A DNA stretch of 64,000 nucleotides from Actinokineospora sp. NBRC 105648 (GTDB lineage: Bacteria > Actinomycetota > Actinomycetes > Mycobacteriales > Pseudonocardiaceae): positions 1-64,000 of the forward strand of contig NZ_BSTR01000003.1 in assembly GCF_030269645.1 (NCBI RefSeq), given 5' to 3'. This document shows positions 45,487-57,100 of the stretch, in pieces. A program made the translations under genes and the position numbers. The notes below the pieces were generated by a model. The model was given only the letters and a program-made list of their open reading frames with translations. It was not told the origin of the DNA and ran no database searches. The number at the start of each line of letters is the position of its first letter. The first letter of the stretch is position 1.

Positions 45487-45852
45487 TCAGGAGATGCCGT
45501 ACACCAGGCAGAACGGGTGCCCGGCCGGGTCGAGGAAGACCCGGAAGTCGTCCTCGGGGTGCTCGGCGGTGACCCGCCGCGCGCCGATCTCCCGAACCCG
45601 CCGGTCGGCCTCCTCGATGTCGGTGACCACGACGTCCAGGTGGACCTGCTGCGACCCGGCCACATCAGGGAACTCCGGCGCCACATGCCCCGACGACAAC
45701 TGACACGCCACCCGCACCCCACCCGGGTCGGTGACGACGCACCAGTCCTCCTCGACCGTGGTGACCTCCCCGCCGAGCAGGGCGGCGTAGAAGGTCGCCA
45801 ACCCGTGCGGGTCCTTGGTGTCCAACACAATGCTGCGCAGTCGTCCGATCAC
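45487..45852 (-). CDS. VOC (glyoxalase/bleomycin-resistance-like) protein
   Basis: 121 residues from a GTG at 45852. One VOC unit pair: RLRSIVLDTKDPHGLATFYAALLGGEVTTVEEDW and QVHLDVVVTDIEEADRRVREIGARRV ... FRVFLDPAGHPFCLVYGI. Possible metal ligands are the His of QVHLDV and an acidic residue near the end. Such proteins are lyases, dioxygenases or drug-binding proteins; no specific role can be given. The frame is continuous with the preceding gene only because that gene has lost its frame (see 45911-46932). Confidence 0.82.
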   Translation of the reverse strand: MIGRLRSIVLDTKDPHGLATFYAALLGGEVTTVEEDWCVVTDPGGVRVACQLSSGHVAPEFPDVAGSQQVHLDVVVTDIEEADRRVREIGARRVTAEHPEDDFRVFLDPAGHPFCLVYGIS

Positions 45853-45910
45853 CTCGCCAGCGTGCCCCTTCCCACCTGTCCGGAAACCTCCGCACGGCAC
45901 CGGTAGCGGC

Positions 45911-46932
45911 TCATGAGTGGCCAAGGGACAGTTCGGCCAATGGCAAGGATCGCAGGAAGTCGTTGGCGTTGAACGCTTCCCCGGCCGTAACACCCCCACG
46001 ACCCCCTCCGCCAAGATCCGCTCGGCCGCTTCCACCACGATCGGCGCCGTGATGGCGTAGATGTCGCGCCCGCGGGCGACCGCGCGCCGCTGTTCGGACC
46101 CGCGACGTACGACGACCTCGACTACGAACTCCTGCGCGGAGCGGCCCTGTTCGTCGACCGCCTGCGGTCCTGGGGTTTCCGGGTCGCTGAGGTCTTTCAG
46201 CGGTGCGACGTTCAGGAAAGCGTCGATCCGCGCGGTGTCCACGTGCTGGGCGATGGTGACCACGTCGGTGGTGGAGAACTGGCCGACGACCTCCTGGGTT
46301 CCGAAGGGCTCGGGGAACGTCCAGGTCGACCGGGGCGGCTGGTCGTCGCCCGCCAGCACGCGCAGTTCGTGGTCGGTGAAGACCACCCGGCGGCCTGCTC
46401 TTGCCTTGCCCGCCAGGAGGGTTCCCCTGGTCGGGTGCCAGCTGTCCAGGGCCACCGCAATCGAGATCCCGTCGGCCGCGGGCCAGTGGCCCAGCGCGGC
46501 GGTGGCGAGCAGGTCGCCGAGCGCGCCGTAGAAGGCCAGGGCCGGTGCCACCGCGATGCCGGCCGCCCGCACCCTCGGGTCGTGCCGGTAGGTCTCGAAG
46601 GTGCTCATCGCCACCAGGGTCTCGCCGCTGACGTCGAGGTAGTGCACCCCGGCGCGCAGCGCGGCCTCGATCAGCGGTGGTGCCGTGTCCCCGAACGGAC
46701 CGGCGCAGTTGATCACCGCGGTCGCGCCCGCGATCGCGCGGTCCAGGGAGCCTGGGTCGTCGACCGAGGCGGTCCTGGACTCCAGGTCGGGGTGGGCCGC
46801 GGCCAGCCTCAGCGGGTCCCGGCCGGACGGCACCGGGGTCCACCCGCGCGCCAGCAGCTCCGCCGTCACGAACCGGGCGGTGTGCCCGTAGGCGCCAAAC
46901 ACCGCGGCCACCGGCTTCGTGGGTTCCCTCAT
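45911..46932 (-). pseudogene. saccharopine-dehydrogenase-like oxidoreductase (trans-acting enoyl reductase type), frameshifted near the 3' end
   Basis: From an ATG at 46932 (GGAGGAG upstream) the protein shows a Rossmann start PVAAVFGAYGHTARFVTAELLARG, AVINCAGPFGDTAPPLIEAALRAGVHYLDVSGE and the family's long C-terminal region. At the C/G runs 45993-45997 and 46002-46006 the frame changes: the expected ending (GEAFNANDFLRSLPLAELSLGHS) lies in the neighbouring frame and stops at 45911. One missing G in a run would restore it. As written, the frame instead runs on into the VOC gene and makes an apparent 481-residue fusion. Either a true mutation or a sequencing indel. Confidence 0.8.
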
Positions 46933-47030
46933 GCAGCTCTCCTCCGACCATCGTGGACTGGTCCCGATCCTGCTGACCGGCACCGCCGCGGGCCACCCCC
47001 TGCTGCGTCAACCTGCGCTAGGTTCGCGAC

Positions 47031-48008
47031 ATGCGCGCCCACCGCGTCGTCATGGTGGTCACCGACGACATGCCGATCTTCGAGGCGGCCGTGCCCTGCC
47101 AGGTCTTCGGCGTCGACCGGCCGCACCTGGCCGACCCCTGGTACGAGTTCGCCGCGGTCCCGGTCGGCGACGCGCCGGTGCGGCTGACGCCAGGGTTCAC
47201 CCTCGCCCCGGGCCGCCCCGGGTGGGACGTGGCCTCGGCGGACACCCTCGTCGTCCCGGCCTGCACCAACGTGCACGACGACCCGCCCGCCGCGCTGGTC
47301 GACGTCGTCCGGGCGGCGCACCGGCGCGGCGCCCGGATCCTGTCCATCTGCTCCGGCGCCTTCGTCCTGGCCGCCGCCGGGGTGCTCGACGGGCGCCGGG
47401 CCACCACCCACTGGCTGCACGCCGACGAGCTGAGCCGCCGCCACCCCGCCGTCCGGGTGGACCCGTCGGTGCTCTACGTCGAGGACGCGAACGTGATCAC
47501 CTCCGCCGGGACGGTCGCGGGCATCGACGCCTGCCTGCACGTGGTCCGCGTCGACCACGGCGCCGCGGTCGCCGCCGAGCTCGCCCGCCGCCTGGTCACC
47601 CCGCCGCACCGCGACGGCGGCCAGTCGCAGTACCACCGGCCCGACGCGCCCGCCGCCCGCGCGGACTGGCTGCCCACCCTGGTCGACTGGGCGGGCGAGC
47701 ACCTGCACCGGCCGCTGTCCACCGCGGACCTGGCCGCCCGGGCCAGCGTCAGCGTGCGCACCCTGGAGCGCCGGTTCGCCGAGGCGCTCGGGCTCTCGCC
47801 GCTGCGCTGGCTGCTGCGGCAGCGGGTGCGCCGGGCCCAGCACTTCCTGGAGACCAGCGACCGGCCGATCGCCTGGATCGCCACCACCTGCGGGTTCGGC
47901 GGCCCGGCGAGCCTGCGGGCGCACTTCGCCCGGGTCGTGGGCGCCTCGCCCACCGCTTATCGGCGCGCGTTCCACGAGCGCGTGGACGCGCGGCGGCAGG
48001 CGGGCTGA
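47031..48008 (+). CDS. GlxA-type regulator (DJ-1/PfpI domain plus AraC HTH)
   Basis: 325 residues. Residues 1-175 are a DJ-1/PfpI-like domain with the nucleophile-elbow-like Cys in ARILSICSGAFVLAAAGVLDGRRATTHW; 220-320 are two AraC HTH motifs (LSTADLAARASVSVRTLERRFAEALGLSPLRWLLRQRVRRAQHFLE and ASLRAHFARVVGASPTAYRRAF). These regulators sense small molecules such as choline metabolites, nitriles or aldehydes. Divergent from the frameshifted oxidoreductase gene, which is probably its original target. Confidence 0.92.
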   Translation: MRAHRVVMVVTDDMPIFEAAVPCQVFGVDRPHLADPWYEFAAVPVGDAPVRLTPGFTLAPGRPGWDVASADTLVVPACTNVHDDPPAALVDVVRAAHRRGARILSICSGAFVLAAAGVLDGRRATTHWLHADELSRRHPAVRVDPSVLYVEDANVITSAGTVAGIDACLHVVRVDHGAAVAAELARRLVTPPHRDGGQSQYHRPDAPAARADWLPTLVDWAGEHLHRPLSTADLAARASVSVRTLERRFAEALGLSPLRWLLRQRVRRAQHFLETSDRPIAWIATTCGFGGPASLRAHFARVVGASPTAYRRAFHERVDARRQAG

Positions 48009-48186
48009 CCGACCTGTCCACACGCGACTGGGCAGGTCCAGCCAGCGGTGCGACAGTCCAGAGTGATCCGTTACACATCTCTACACGACATGGTGAACCT
48101 CCCCTGCCCGGGGAGCGGCCATTCCGGACAGGCGACACATTCCGATAGTTGGATGCTGCTTCGGGTTGGGCCAGGGGAGTCGTCAC

Positions 48187-51100
48187 ATGGTCAAAGGAAG
48201 TGCCCTTCGCCGGGGCTTGGCAGCGGCGCTGGCGGCGGTCACGGCAGCGGCCGGGATCGTGGTGCTGACGACGTCACCCGCGCAAGCGGCCGTCGTCCGC
48301 CCGTTCACGTTGAACTACGACCAGGAGCTCTACGGCGACTTCCTCCAGGCGGGCAACGGCAACAGCCGCTGCCCGTCGCCGACGGACCCGGTCGACCCGT
48401 TCGGTGAGCCGATCGCGACCTGCGCCACCTCTCAGGCCCGCACCTACACCGCCGCGACCGGCATCAACGACAGCTACTACATGCGCTGGGCCGACGTGGA
48501 CTCCAGTGCCGCGACCTACAACTCCAGCACCGCCTCGATCACCATCCCGACCGGCGCCACCGTCGACTTCGCGCGGCTGAACTGGGCGGGCGACACCGGC
48601 ACGATCCGGCTCGCCGACGGCACCGTCTCCGCGCTGCCCGGATGCAACACCCGCCAGTTCCTCGCGGGCGCGGGCTCGTCCAACCTCCCCGCGGGCACGC
48701 CCGAGAGCACCTCGGTGCGCCTGTCCGTGGGTGCCGGGGCCGCCGCCGCGGTCGCCCCGCAGGTGATCAGCCGCGACGCGCTGGCCAACGTGCCCGCCTC
48801 GCAGCCGCAGTTCTACACCGCCTACGCCAACGTCACCGCGCGCTTCGCGGGCGCGACCACCGGCGTCCCGCAGACGATCACCCTGGGCAACGTCTGGACC
48901 CCCGAGGGCTTCGGCTGCTTCGCGGGCTGGTCGCTGGTCGTGGTCTACAAGTACAACGACGCCAACGTCAACGCCCCGGCCAAGCGCGAGGTCTTCGTCT
49001 ACGACGGCCACGTCCGCCAGTCCTCAGTGGACCCGGCGACCACCATCACGATCAACGGCTTCCGCGTCGGCGCCGCGGGCACCCGGGCCGGGCTGACCGC
49101 CTACGAGGGCGACTTCAACATCGCGGGCGACCAGTTCTCGGCCAACGGCACGGCCCTGGCGGAACCGCTCTCGGGCAGCGCGACGACGAACTACTTCGTC
49201 TCCAACGGCCAGAACGCCCTGTCGCCCGCCGTGGCGAACAACATGAGCGTCGACTCGAAGCAGTTCGCCGTGCCCCCCATCCCGGTCGGCGCGACCTCGG
49301 CCAACCTGACCTTCAGCACCTCCGGCGACACCTACCTGGCGGAGAACCTCGTCCTGTCGGTCCCCATCCCGTCGCTGGACATCACCAAGTCGTTGGTGGG
49401 CACCGGTCCGTTCCGGCCGGGCCAGCCGGTGACCTACCAGATCACCGTGGTCTCCCCGGGCGGCTCGGCGGCGGTGAACGTCGCCGTCGCCGACCCGGTG
49501 GTCTCCGACTGCGACCGGGCGATCGGCAACCTGGCCGCGGACGTCCCGGTCACCTACACCTGCACCGGGCCCGCCCCCGCCGACGACTTCACCCAAACCG
49601 CCACGGTGACCGGGGTGAACCCGTTCGGCGACCCGATGAGCGACGCCGCCAGCCTCGACGTGGTGGTCATCAACCCGGCGATCGACATCGCCAAGACCGC
49701 CGACGCCGCGAGCTACGCCGCGGGCCAGACGATCACCTTCACCATCACCGTGCACAACGAGGGCGACACCGCGCTGACCGGCGTGGTGGTGTCGGACCCG
49801 GTCACGCCCAGCTGCAACCGGACGATCGGCCTGCTCGGCATCGGCGACACCACGACCTACACCTGCACCGCGACCGCCCCGATCGCCGGTGACGCCAACA
49901 CCGCGACGGTCACCGCCACCGACCCGCTGAACGGCACGATCACCGACAGCGCGACCGCCCAAGCGCCCACCGTCGGCGCCGTGTCCGGCCGGGTCTTCGC
50001 CGACCGCAACAACAACGGCGTGTTCGACGCCGCCGACGGCGACACCGGCATCGGGGGCGTCACCGTCACCCTCACGGGCACCACCGCAGGCGGGGCGCCG
50101 GTCAACCTCACGACGACCAGCGCGCCCGACGGCACGTACTCGTTCGCGGCCGTCGCGGCGGGCGTCTACACCGTCACCGAGACCCAGCCCCCCGCGTTCG
50201 ACGACGGCATCGACACCCCCGGCACCAACGCCGTCGTCGCGGGCAACGACTCGTTCACCCTCACCCTGGCGGGCGGGGTCTCCAGCACCGACAACAACTT
50301 CGCCGAGCTGAACACCTCCAGCCTGGCCGGCTCGGTCTACGTCGACGCCGACGGCAGCGGCGTGCGCGACGGCGGCGAGGCGGGCATCGGGGGCGTCAGC
50401 GTGGCGTTGACCGGCACCGACACCGCGGGCAACGCGGTCAACCTCACCACGACCACCGCCGCCGACGGCTCCTACACCTTCCCGGCATTGCGTCCCGGCA
50501 CCTACGCCGTCGCCGAGACCCAGCCCGCCGGTTACACCGACGGCATCGACGCGGTCGGTTCGGCCGGGGGCACGCTGACCCCGCCGGACTCGATCACCGC
50601 GATCTCCTTGCCGGTGCGCACCAACGCCACCGGCTACACCTTCGGCGAGTTCGTCGGCGCTTCCCTCGCGGGCACGGTGGTCGACGACGCGGGCAACCCG
50701 ATCCCTGGCGTGGTCATCACCCTGACCGGTCCAGGCGGGCCCGCCACCGCCACGACCTCGGCCACCGGCGACTACTCGTTCACCGGCCTGCCGCCGGGCA
50801 CCTACTCGCTGTCCGAGGCCCAGCCCGCCGGCTATGGCGACGGCCCGGAGACCGCGGGCACCGCGGGCGGCAGCACCGCGGTCAACGACGTGATCAGCGG
50901 TATCACCCTGGCCTCGGGCGCCACCGCGACCGGCTACGTCTTCGCCGAGGACCGCGGGTCCCTCACCGGGGCCGTCTACGAGGACCTGGACAACGACGGC
51001 GCCCAGGACCCGGGTGAGCCCGGCATCCCCGGTGTCAGCGTCGCGCTCACCGGCACCGACAACGCCGGGAACCCGGTCAACGTCACGACCACGACCGGCC

Positions 51101-54100
51101 CGGACGGCGGCTACTCGTTCACCGGCCTGCTCGGCGGCGCCTACACGGTCACCGAGACCCAGCCCGTCGGCTTCCTCGACGGCAAGGACGCGGCGGGCAC
51201 CGCGGGCGGCGTCCTGACCCCGCCGGACTCGGTCACCCAGATCGACCTGGACCCGGGGGAGGACGGCACCGGGTACCTCTTCGGCGAGCTGTCCGGCGCG
51301 TCCCTCGCGGGTCGGGTCGCCGACGACGGCGGCAACGGCATCCCGGGGACCACGGTCACCCTGACCGGCACCGACGACAACGGCAACCCCGTGCTGCTGA
51401 CCACGACCACCGACCTGACCGGCGCCTACACCTTCACCGGTCTGCGTCCCGGCACCTACGCGGTGACCGAGACCCAGCCCGCCGGTTACGGCGACGGCCC
51501 GGACACGCCGGGCAGCGCGGGCGGCGACGCCTCGGTCAACGACGTGATCAGCGGCATCGTGCTCGGCTCCGGGACCACCGCGACCGGCTACCTCTTCGCC
51601 GAGGACCGGGGTTCGCTCTCCGGCGTGGTCTACGTCGACGTGAACAACAATGGCCTGCAGGACCCGGGCGAGGCGGGCATCCCCGGCGCCACGGTCACGC
51701 TGACCGGGACGGACGCGCTCGGCAACGCCGTCAACCTCAGCACCACCTCGGCCGCGGACGGCTCCTACTCGTTCGCCGACCTCATCGGCGGCACCTACAC
51801 CGTCACCGAGACCCAGGCCGCCGGCTACGCGGACGGCATCGACACCCCGGGCACCTCGGGTGGCACCGCCACCCCGCCGGACTCGATCACCGCGATCACC
51901 CTCGCCGGCGGTGTTGACGCCACCGGCTACCTGTTCGGCGAGTTCGTGACCGGATCGATCGCCGGTCGGGTCGTCGACGACGGCGGCAACGGCATCGGCG
52001 GCGCCACGGTGGTCCTCACCGGTCCCGGCGGTCCGATCACCGTGCTGACCGGCCCGGACGGGTCGTACACCTTCCCGAACCTGGCCCCCGGCACCTACAC
52101 GGTCACCGAGACCCAGCCCGCGGGCTACGGCGACGGCCCGGACACCCCGGGATCGCTGGGCGGCGACGCCTCGGTCAACGACGTGATCAGCGGGATCGTG
52201 CTGCCCTCGGGCGGTGCGGCCACCGGGTACGTCTTCGCCGAGGAGCGCGGGTCGTTGGCCGGTGTGGTCTTCGACGACACGAACGGCAACGGCGCGCAGG
52301 ATCCGGGTGAGCCGGGCATCGGCGGCGTGAGCGTCACGCTCTCGGGCACGGACGCACTGGGCACGCCGGTGAACATCGTGGTGACCTCGGCGCCGGACGG
52401 TTCGTACCTGTTCTCCGACCTCGTCGGCGGTACCTACACGGTCACCGAGGCGCAGCCCGCGGGCTACGCCGACGGCGTCGACACCCCGGGCACCTCGGGT
52501 GGCACCGCCACCCCGCCGGACTCGATCACCGAGATCGCCCTTGCCGGCGGTGTCGACGCCACGGGCTACACCTTCGCCGAGTACCGCGCTTCCAGCCTCG
52601 CCGGCCGGGTCGTGGACGACGGCGGCAATGGCATCGCGGGCGTCACCGTGGTCCTGACCGGTCCCGGTGCCCCGATCACCGTGACCACCGGGCCGGACGG
52701 CAGCTACTCGTTCCCGAGTCTGCCGCCGGGCACGTACACGATCACCGAGACCCAGCCGGTCGGTTACGGCGATGGCCCGGACACCGCGGGCAACGCCGGT
52801 GGTGACGTCGCGAACGACGTGTTCAGCAACATCGTCCTCAATTCGGGTACGGACGGCACTGGCTACACCTTCGCCGAGGAGCGCGGGTCGTTGGCCGGCG
52901 TGGTCTTCGACGACACGAACAACAACGGCGCGCAGGATCCGGGTGAGCCGGGCATCGGCGGCGTGAGCGTCACGCTCTCCGGTGCGGACGCCCTGGGCAC
53001 CCCGGTCAACACCACGGTGACCAGCGGTCCCAACGGCGCCTACACCTTCCCGAACCTGGTGGGCGGCACCTACACGGTCACCGAGGCCCAGCCCGCCGGC
53101 TACGTCGACGGCACCGATACCGCGGGCACCTCGGGAGGAACCGTCACTCCGCCGGACTCGATCACCGAGATCGCCCTTGCCGGTGGTGTCGACGCGACGG
53201 GCTACACCTTCGCCGAATACCGCGCGTCCAGCCTCGCCGGCCGCGTGGTCGACGACGGTGGCAACGGGATCCCGAACGTCACGATCACGCTCACCGGTCC
53301 TGGTGCCCCGATCACGGTGACCACCGGTCCGGACGGGACGTACACGTTCCCGAACTTGCCGCCGGGCACCTACACGATCACTGAGACCCAGCCCGCTGGT
53401 TATGGGGATGGTCCGGACACTGCTGGCAGTGCTGGTGGTACCGCGGGCAATGACGTGTTCAGCAACATCGTGGTCGGCTCCGGCACGGACGGCACCGGCT
53501 ACCAGTTCGCCGAGGACCGCGGTTCGCTCGCGGGCGTGGTCTTCGACGACACGAACAACAACGGCGCGCAGGATCCGGGTGAGCCGGGCATCGGGGGCGT
53601 GAGCGTCACGCTCTCGGGCACCGACGCCCAGGGCAACGCGGTCAACACCGTGGTGACCTCGGCGGTCGACGGTTCGTACCTGTTCTCCGACCTGGTCGGC
53701 GGCACCTACACGGTCACCGAGGCGCAGCCTGCCGGGTATGTCGACGGCACCGACACCGCCGGCAGCTCGGGTGGCACGCTCACCCCGCCGGATTCGATCA
53801 CCGCGATCGACCTCGATGGTGGCGTCGATGCCACGGGCTACACCTTCGGCGAGTACCGCGCTTCCAGCCTCGCCGGCCGGGTCGTGGACGACGGCGGCAA
53901 CGGGATCCCCGGCGTGACGATCACGCTCACCGGCCCCGGTGCCCCGATCACCATCACCACTGGTCCCGACGGCAGCTACTCGTTCCCGAACTTGCCGCCG
54001 GGCACGTACACGATCACCGAGACCCAGCCCGCCGGTTATGGGGACGGTCCGGACACCGCTGGTACCGCGGGCGGCACTGTCGGCCCGGATGTCTTCACCG

Positions 54101-57100
54101 GCATCGTGGTCGGCTCCGGCACGGACGGCACCGGCTATGAGTTCGCTGAGGACCGCGGGTCGTTGGCGGGTGTGGTCTTCGACGACACGAACAACAACGG
54201 GACGCAGGATCCGGGTGAGCCGGGTATCGGCGGGGTCAGCGTGACCCTGTCGGGTACTGATGCCCAGGGCAACGTGGTGAACACGACGGTGACCTCGGCG
54301 CCCAACGGCGCCTACACCTTCCCGAACCTGGTGGGCGGGGTCTACACGGTCACCGAGACCCAGCCCGCCGGTTATGTGGACGGCACTGACACGGCTGGCA
54401 GCTCGGGTGGCACGCTCACCCCGCCGGACTCGATCACCGCGATCGACCTCGACGGCGGTGCCGACGCGACGGGTTACACCTTCGGCGAGTACCGGGCTTC
54501 GACGCTCAGCGGTCAGGTCGTGGACGATGGCGGCAACGGGATCGCGAACGTGCTGGTGGTGCTGACCGGTCCTGGTGGTCCGATCTCGGCGCTGACCGGT
54601 CCGGATGGGACGTACTCGTTCCCGAACCTGGCACCGAGCACGTACACGATCACCGAGACCCAGCCCGCTGGCTACGGCGATGGCCCGGACACCGCTGGTA
54701 CCGCCGGCGGTGACGTCGCGAACGACGTGTTCAGCAACATCGTGGTCGGCTCCGGTACCACCGGCACCGGCTACCAGTTCGCCGAGGACCGAGGTTCGCT
54801 AGCGGGCGTGGTCTTCGACGACACCAACGGCAACGGCGCCCAGGACCCGGGCGAGCCCGGCATCGGGGGCGTGAGCGTCACGCTCTCGGGCACCGACGCC
54901 CAGGGCAACACGGTCAACACCGTGGTGACCTCGGCGGTCGACGGTTCGTACCTGTTCTCCGACCTGGTCGGCGGCACCTACACGGTCACCGAAGCGCAGC
55001 CCGCGGGCTACGCAGACGGCATCGAGACCGCTGGGACCTCGGGTGGCACGCCGACTCCGCCGGACTCGATCACCGCGATCGACCTCGACGGCGGCGTCGA
55101 CGCCACGGGCTACACCTTCGCCGAATACCGCGCTTCCAGCCTCAGCGGCCGGGTCGTGGACGAGGCAGGCAACGGGATCCCTGGCGCAACCCTGGTTCTG
55201 ACCGGGCCGGGTGCACCGATCACGATCACCACGGGGCCGGACGGGACGTACTCCTTCCCGAACCTGCCGCCGGGCACCTACACGATCACCGAGACCCAGC
55301 CCGCCGGGTACGGCGACGGTCCCGACACCCCGGGATCCGCGGGCGGTGACGCCTCGCTGAACGATGTGATCAGCGGCATCGTCGTGAGCTCCGGTACCGA
55401 CGGCACCGGCTACGAGTTCGCGGAGAAGCGCGGTTCGCTCGCCGGTGTGGTCTTCGACGACACCAACGACAACGGCACCCAGGACCCGGGCGAGCCCGGT
55501 ATCAGCGGGGTCAGCGTCACGCTCTCCGGCGCCGACGTCACCGGCGCCCCGGTGAACACCACAGTCACTTCCGGAGCCAACGGCGCCTACACCTTCCCGA
55601 CCTTGATCGGCGGGACGTACACGATCACTGAGGCGCAGCCCGCAGGCTATGTCGACGGAACCGACACCGCAGGTACCGCGGGCGGCACCGTGACCCCGCC
55701 GGACTCGATCACCGAGATCACCCTCGACGGTGGTGTGGACGGCACCGGCTACACCTTCGGCGAGTACCGGGCATCTGTCCTAAGTGGACGCGTGGTCGAC
55801 GACGGCGGCAACGGCATCCCCGGCGTCACCCTGGTCCTGACCGGACCCGGCGCCCCGATCACCATCACCACCGGCCCGGACGGTTCGTACTCGTTCCCGA
55901 ACCTGCCGCCGGGCACCTACACCATCACCGAGACCCAGCCCGCCGGTTACGGCGACGGACCCGACACCCCGGGATCCGCCGGCGGTGACGCGTCGGTCAA
56001 CGACGTGATCAGCGGCATCGTCATCGGCTCCGGCACCACCGGCACCGGCTACACCTTCGCCGAGGACCGCGGTTCGGTCTCCGGTGCGGTGTTCCAGGAC
56101 CTCAACAACAACGGGGTCCGCGACGGTGGCGAGCCGGGCATCGGCGGGGTCACCGTGACCCTCACCGGCACCGACGCGGTGGGCAACCCGGTCAACCGCG
56201 TCGTCACCTCCGCGCCGGACGGCGGCTACACCTTCGCCGACCTGGTCGGCGGCCTCTACACCGTGACCGAGACCCAACCGGCCGGGTTCCTCGACGGCAC
56301 CGACGCCGCGGGCACCTCCGGTGGCCTGCCCGTCCCGCCGGACTCCATCACCGCGATCACCCTGACCGGGGGCGCCGACGGCGCCGGCTACACCTTCGGC
56401 GAACTACCCGCCTCCTCCCTCTCCGGCCGGGTCGTCGACGACGGCGGCAACCCCATCGCCGGGGTCACCCTGGTACTGAGCGGCACCGACGACAACGGCA
56501 ACCCCGTGTCGGTCACCGTCACCACCAACCCCGACGGCACCTACGCCTTCCCGGGTCTGCGACCGGGCACCTACACCATCACCGAGACCCAGCCCGCCGG
56601 CTACGGCGACGGACCCGACACCCCCGGATCCGCCGGCGGCGACGCCTCCGTCAACGACGTCATCAGCGAGATCGTGATCACCCCCGGCACCGCCGGGACC
56701 GGCTACGAGTTCGCGGAAGAACGCGGCTCACTCGCCGGCGTGGTCTTCGACGACACCAACAACAACGGCACCCAAGACCCCGGCGAGCCGGGCATCGCCG
56801 GAGCCGGCGTGACCCTGACGGGCACCGACGCACAGGGGAACCCGGTCAACACCACGGTGACCTCGGCGCCCGACGGCACCTACACGTTCCCCAACCTCGT
56901 CGGCGGCACCTACACGATCACCGAGACCCAGCCCGCGGGCTATGCCGACGGGACCGACACCGCGGGCAGTGAAGGCGGCACACCGACGCCGCCCGACTCC
57001 ATCACCGAGATCGCCCTGCCGGGCGGAGTCGACGCCACGGGCTACACCTTCGGTGAGTTCCGGGTCTCGACCTTCGCGGGCCGGGTGGTCGACGACGCGG

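Noticed and set aside
45487-46932. Natural fusion of a saccharopine-dehydrogenase-like enzyme and a VOC domain
   Set aside because: The normal C terminus of the first protein is encoded in the adjacent frame right at two G/C runs, so a single indel is the better explanation.
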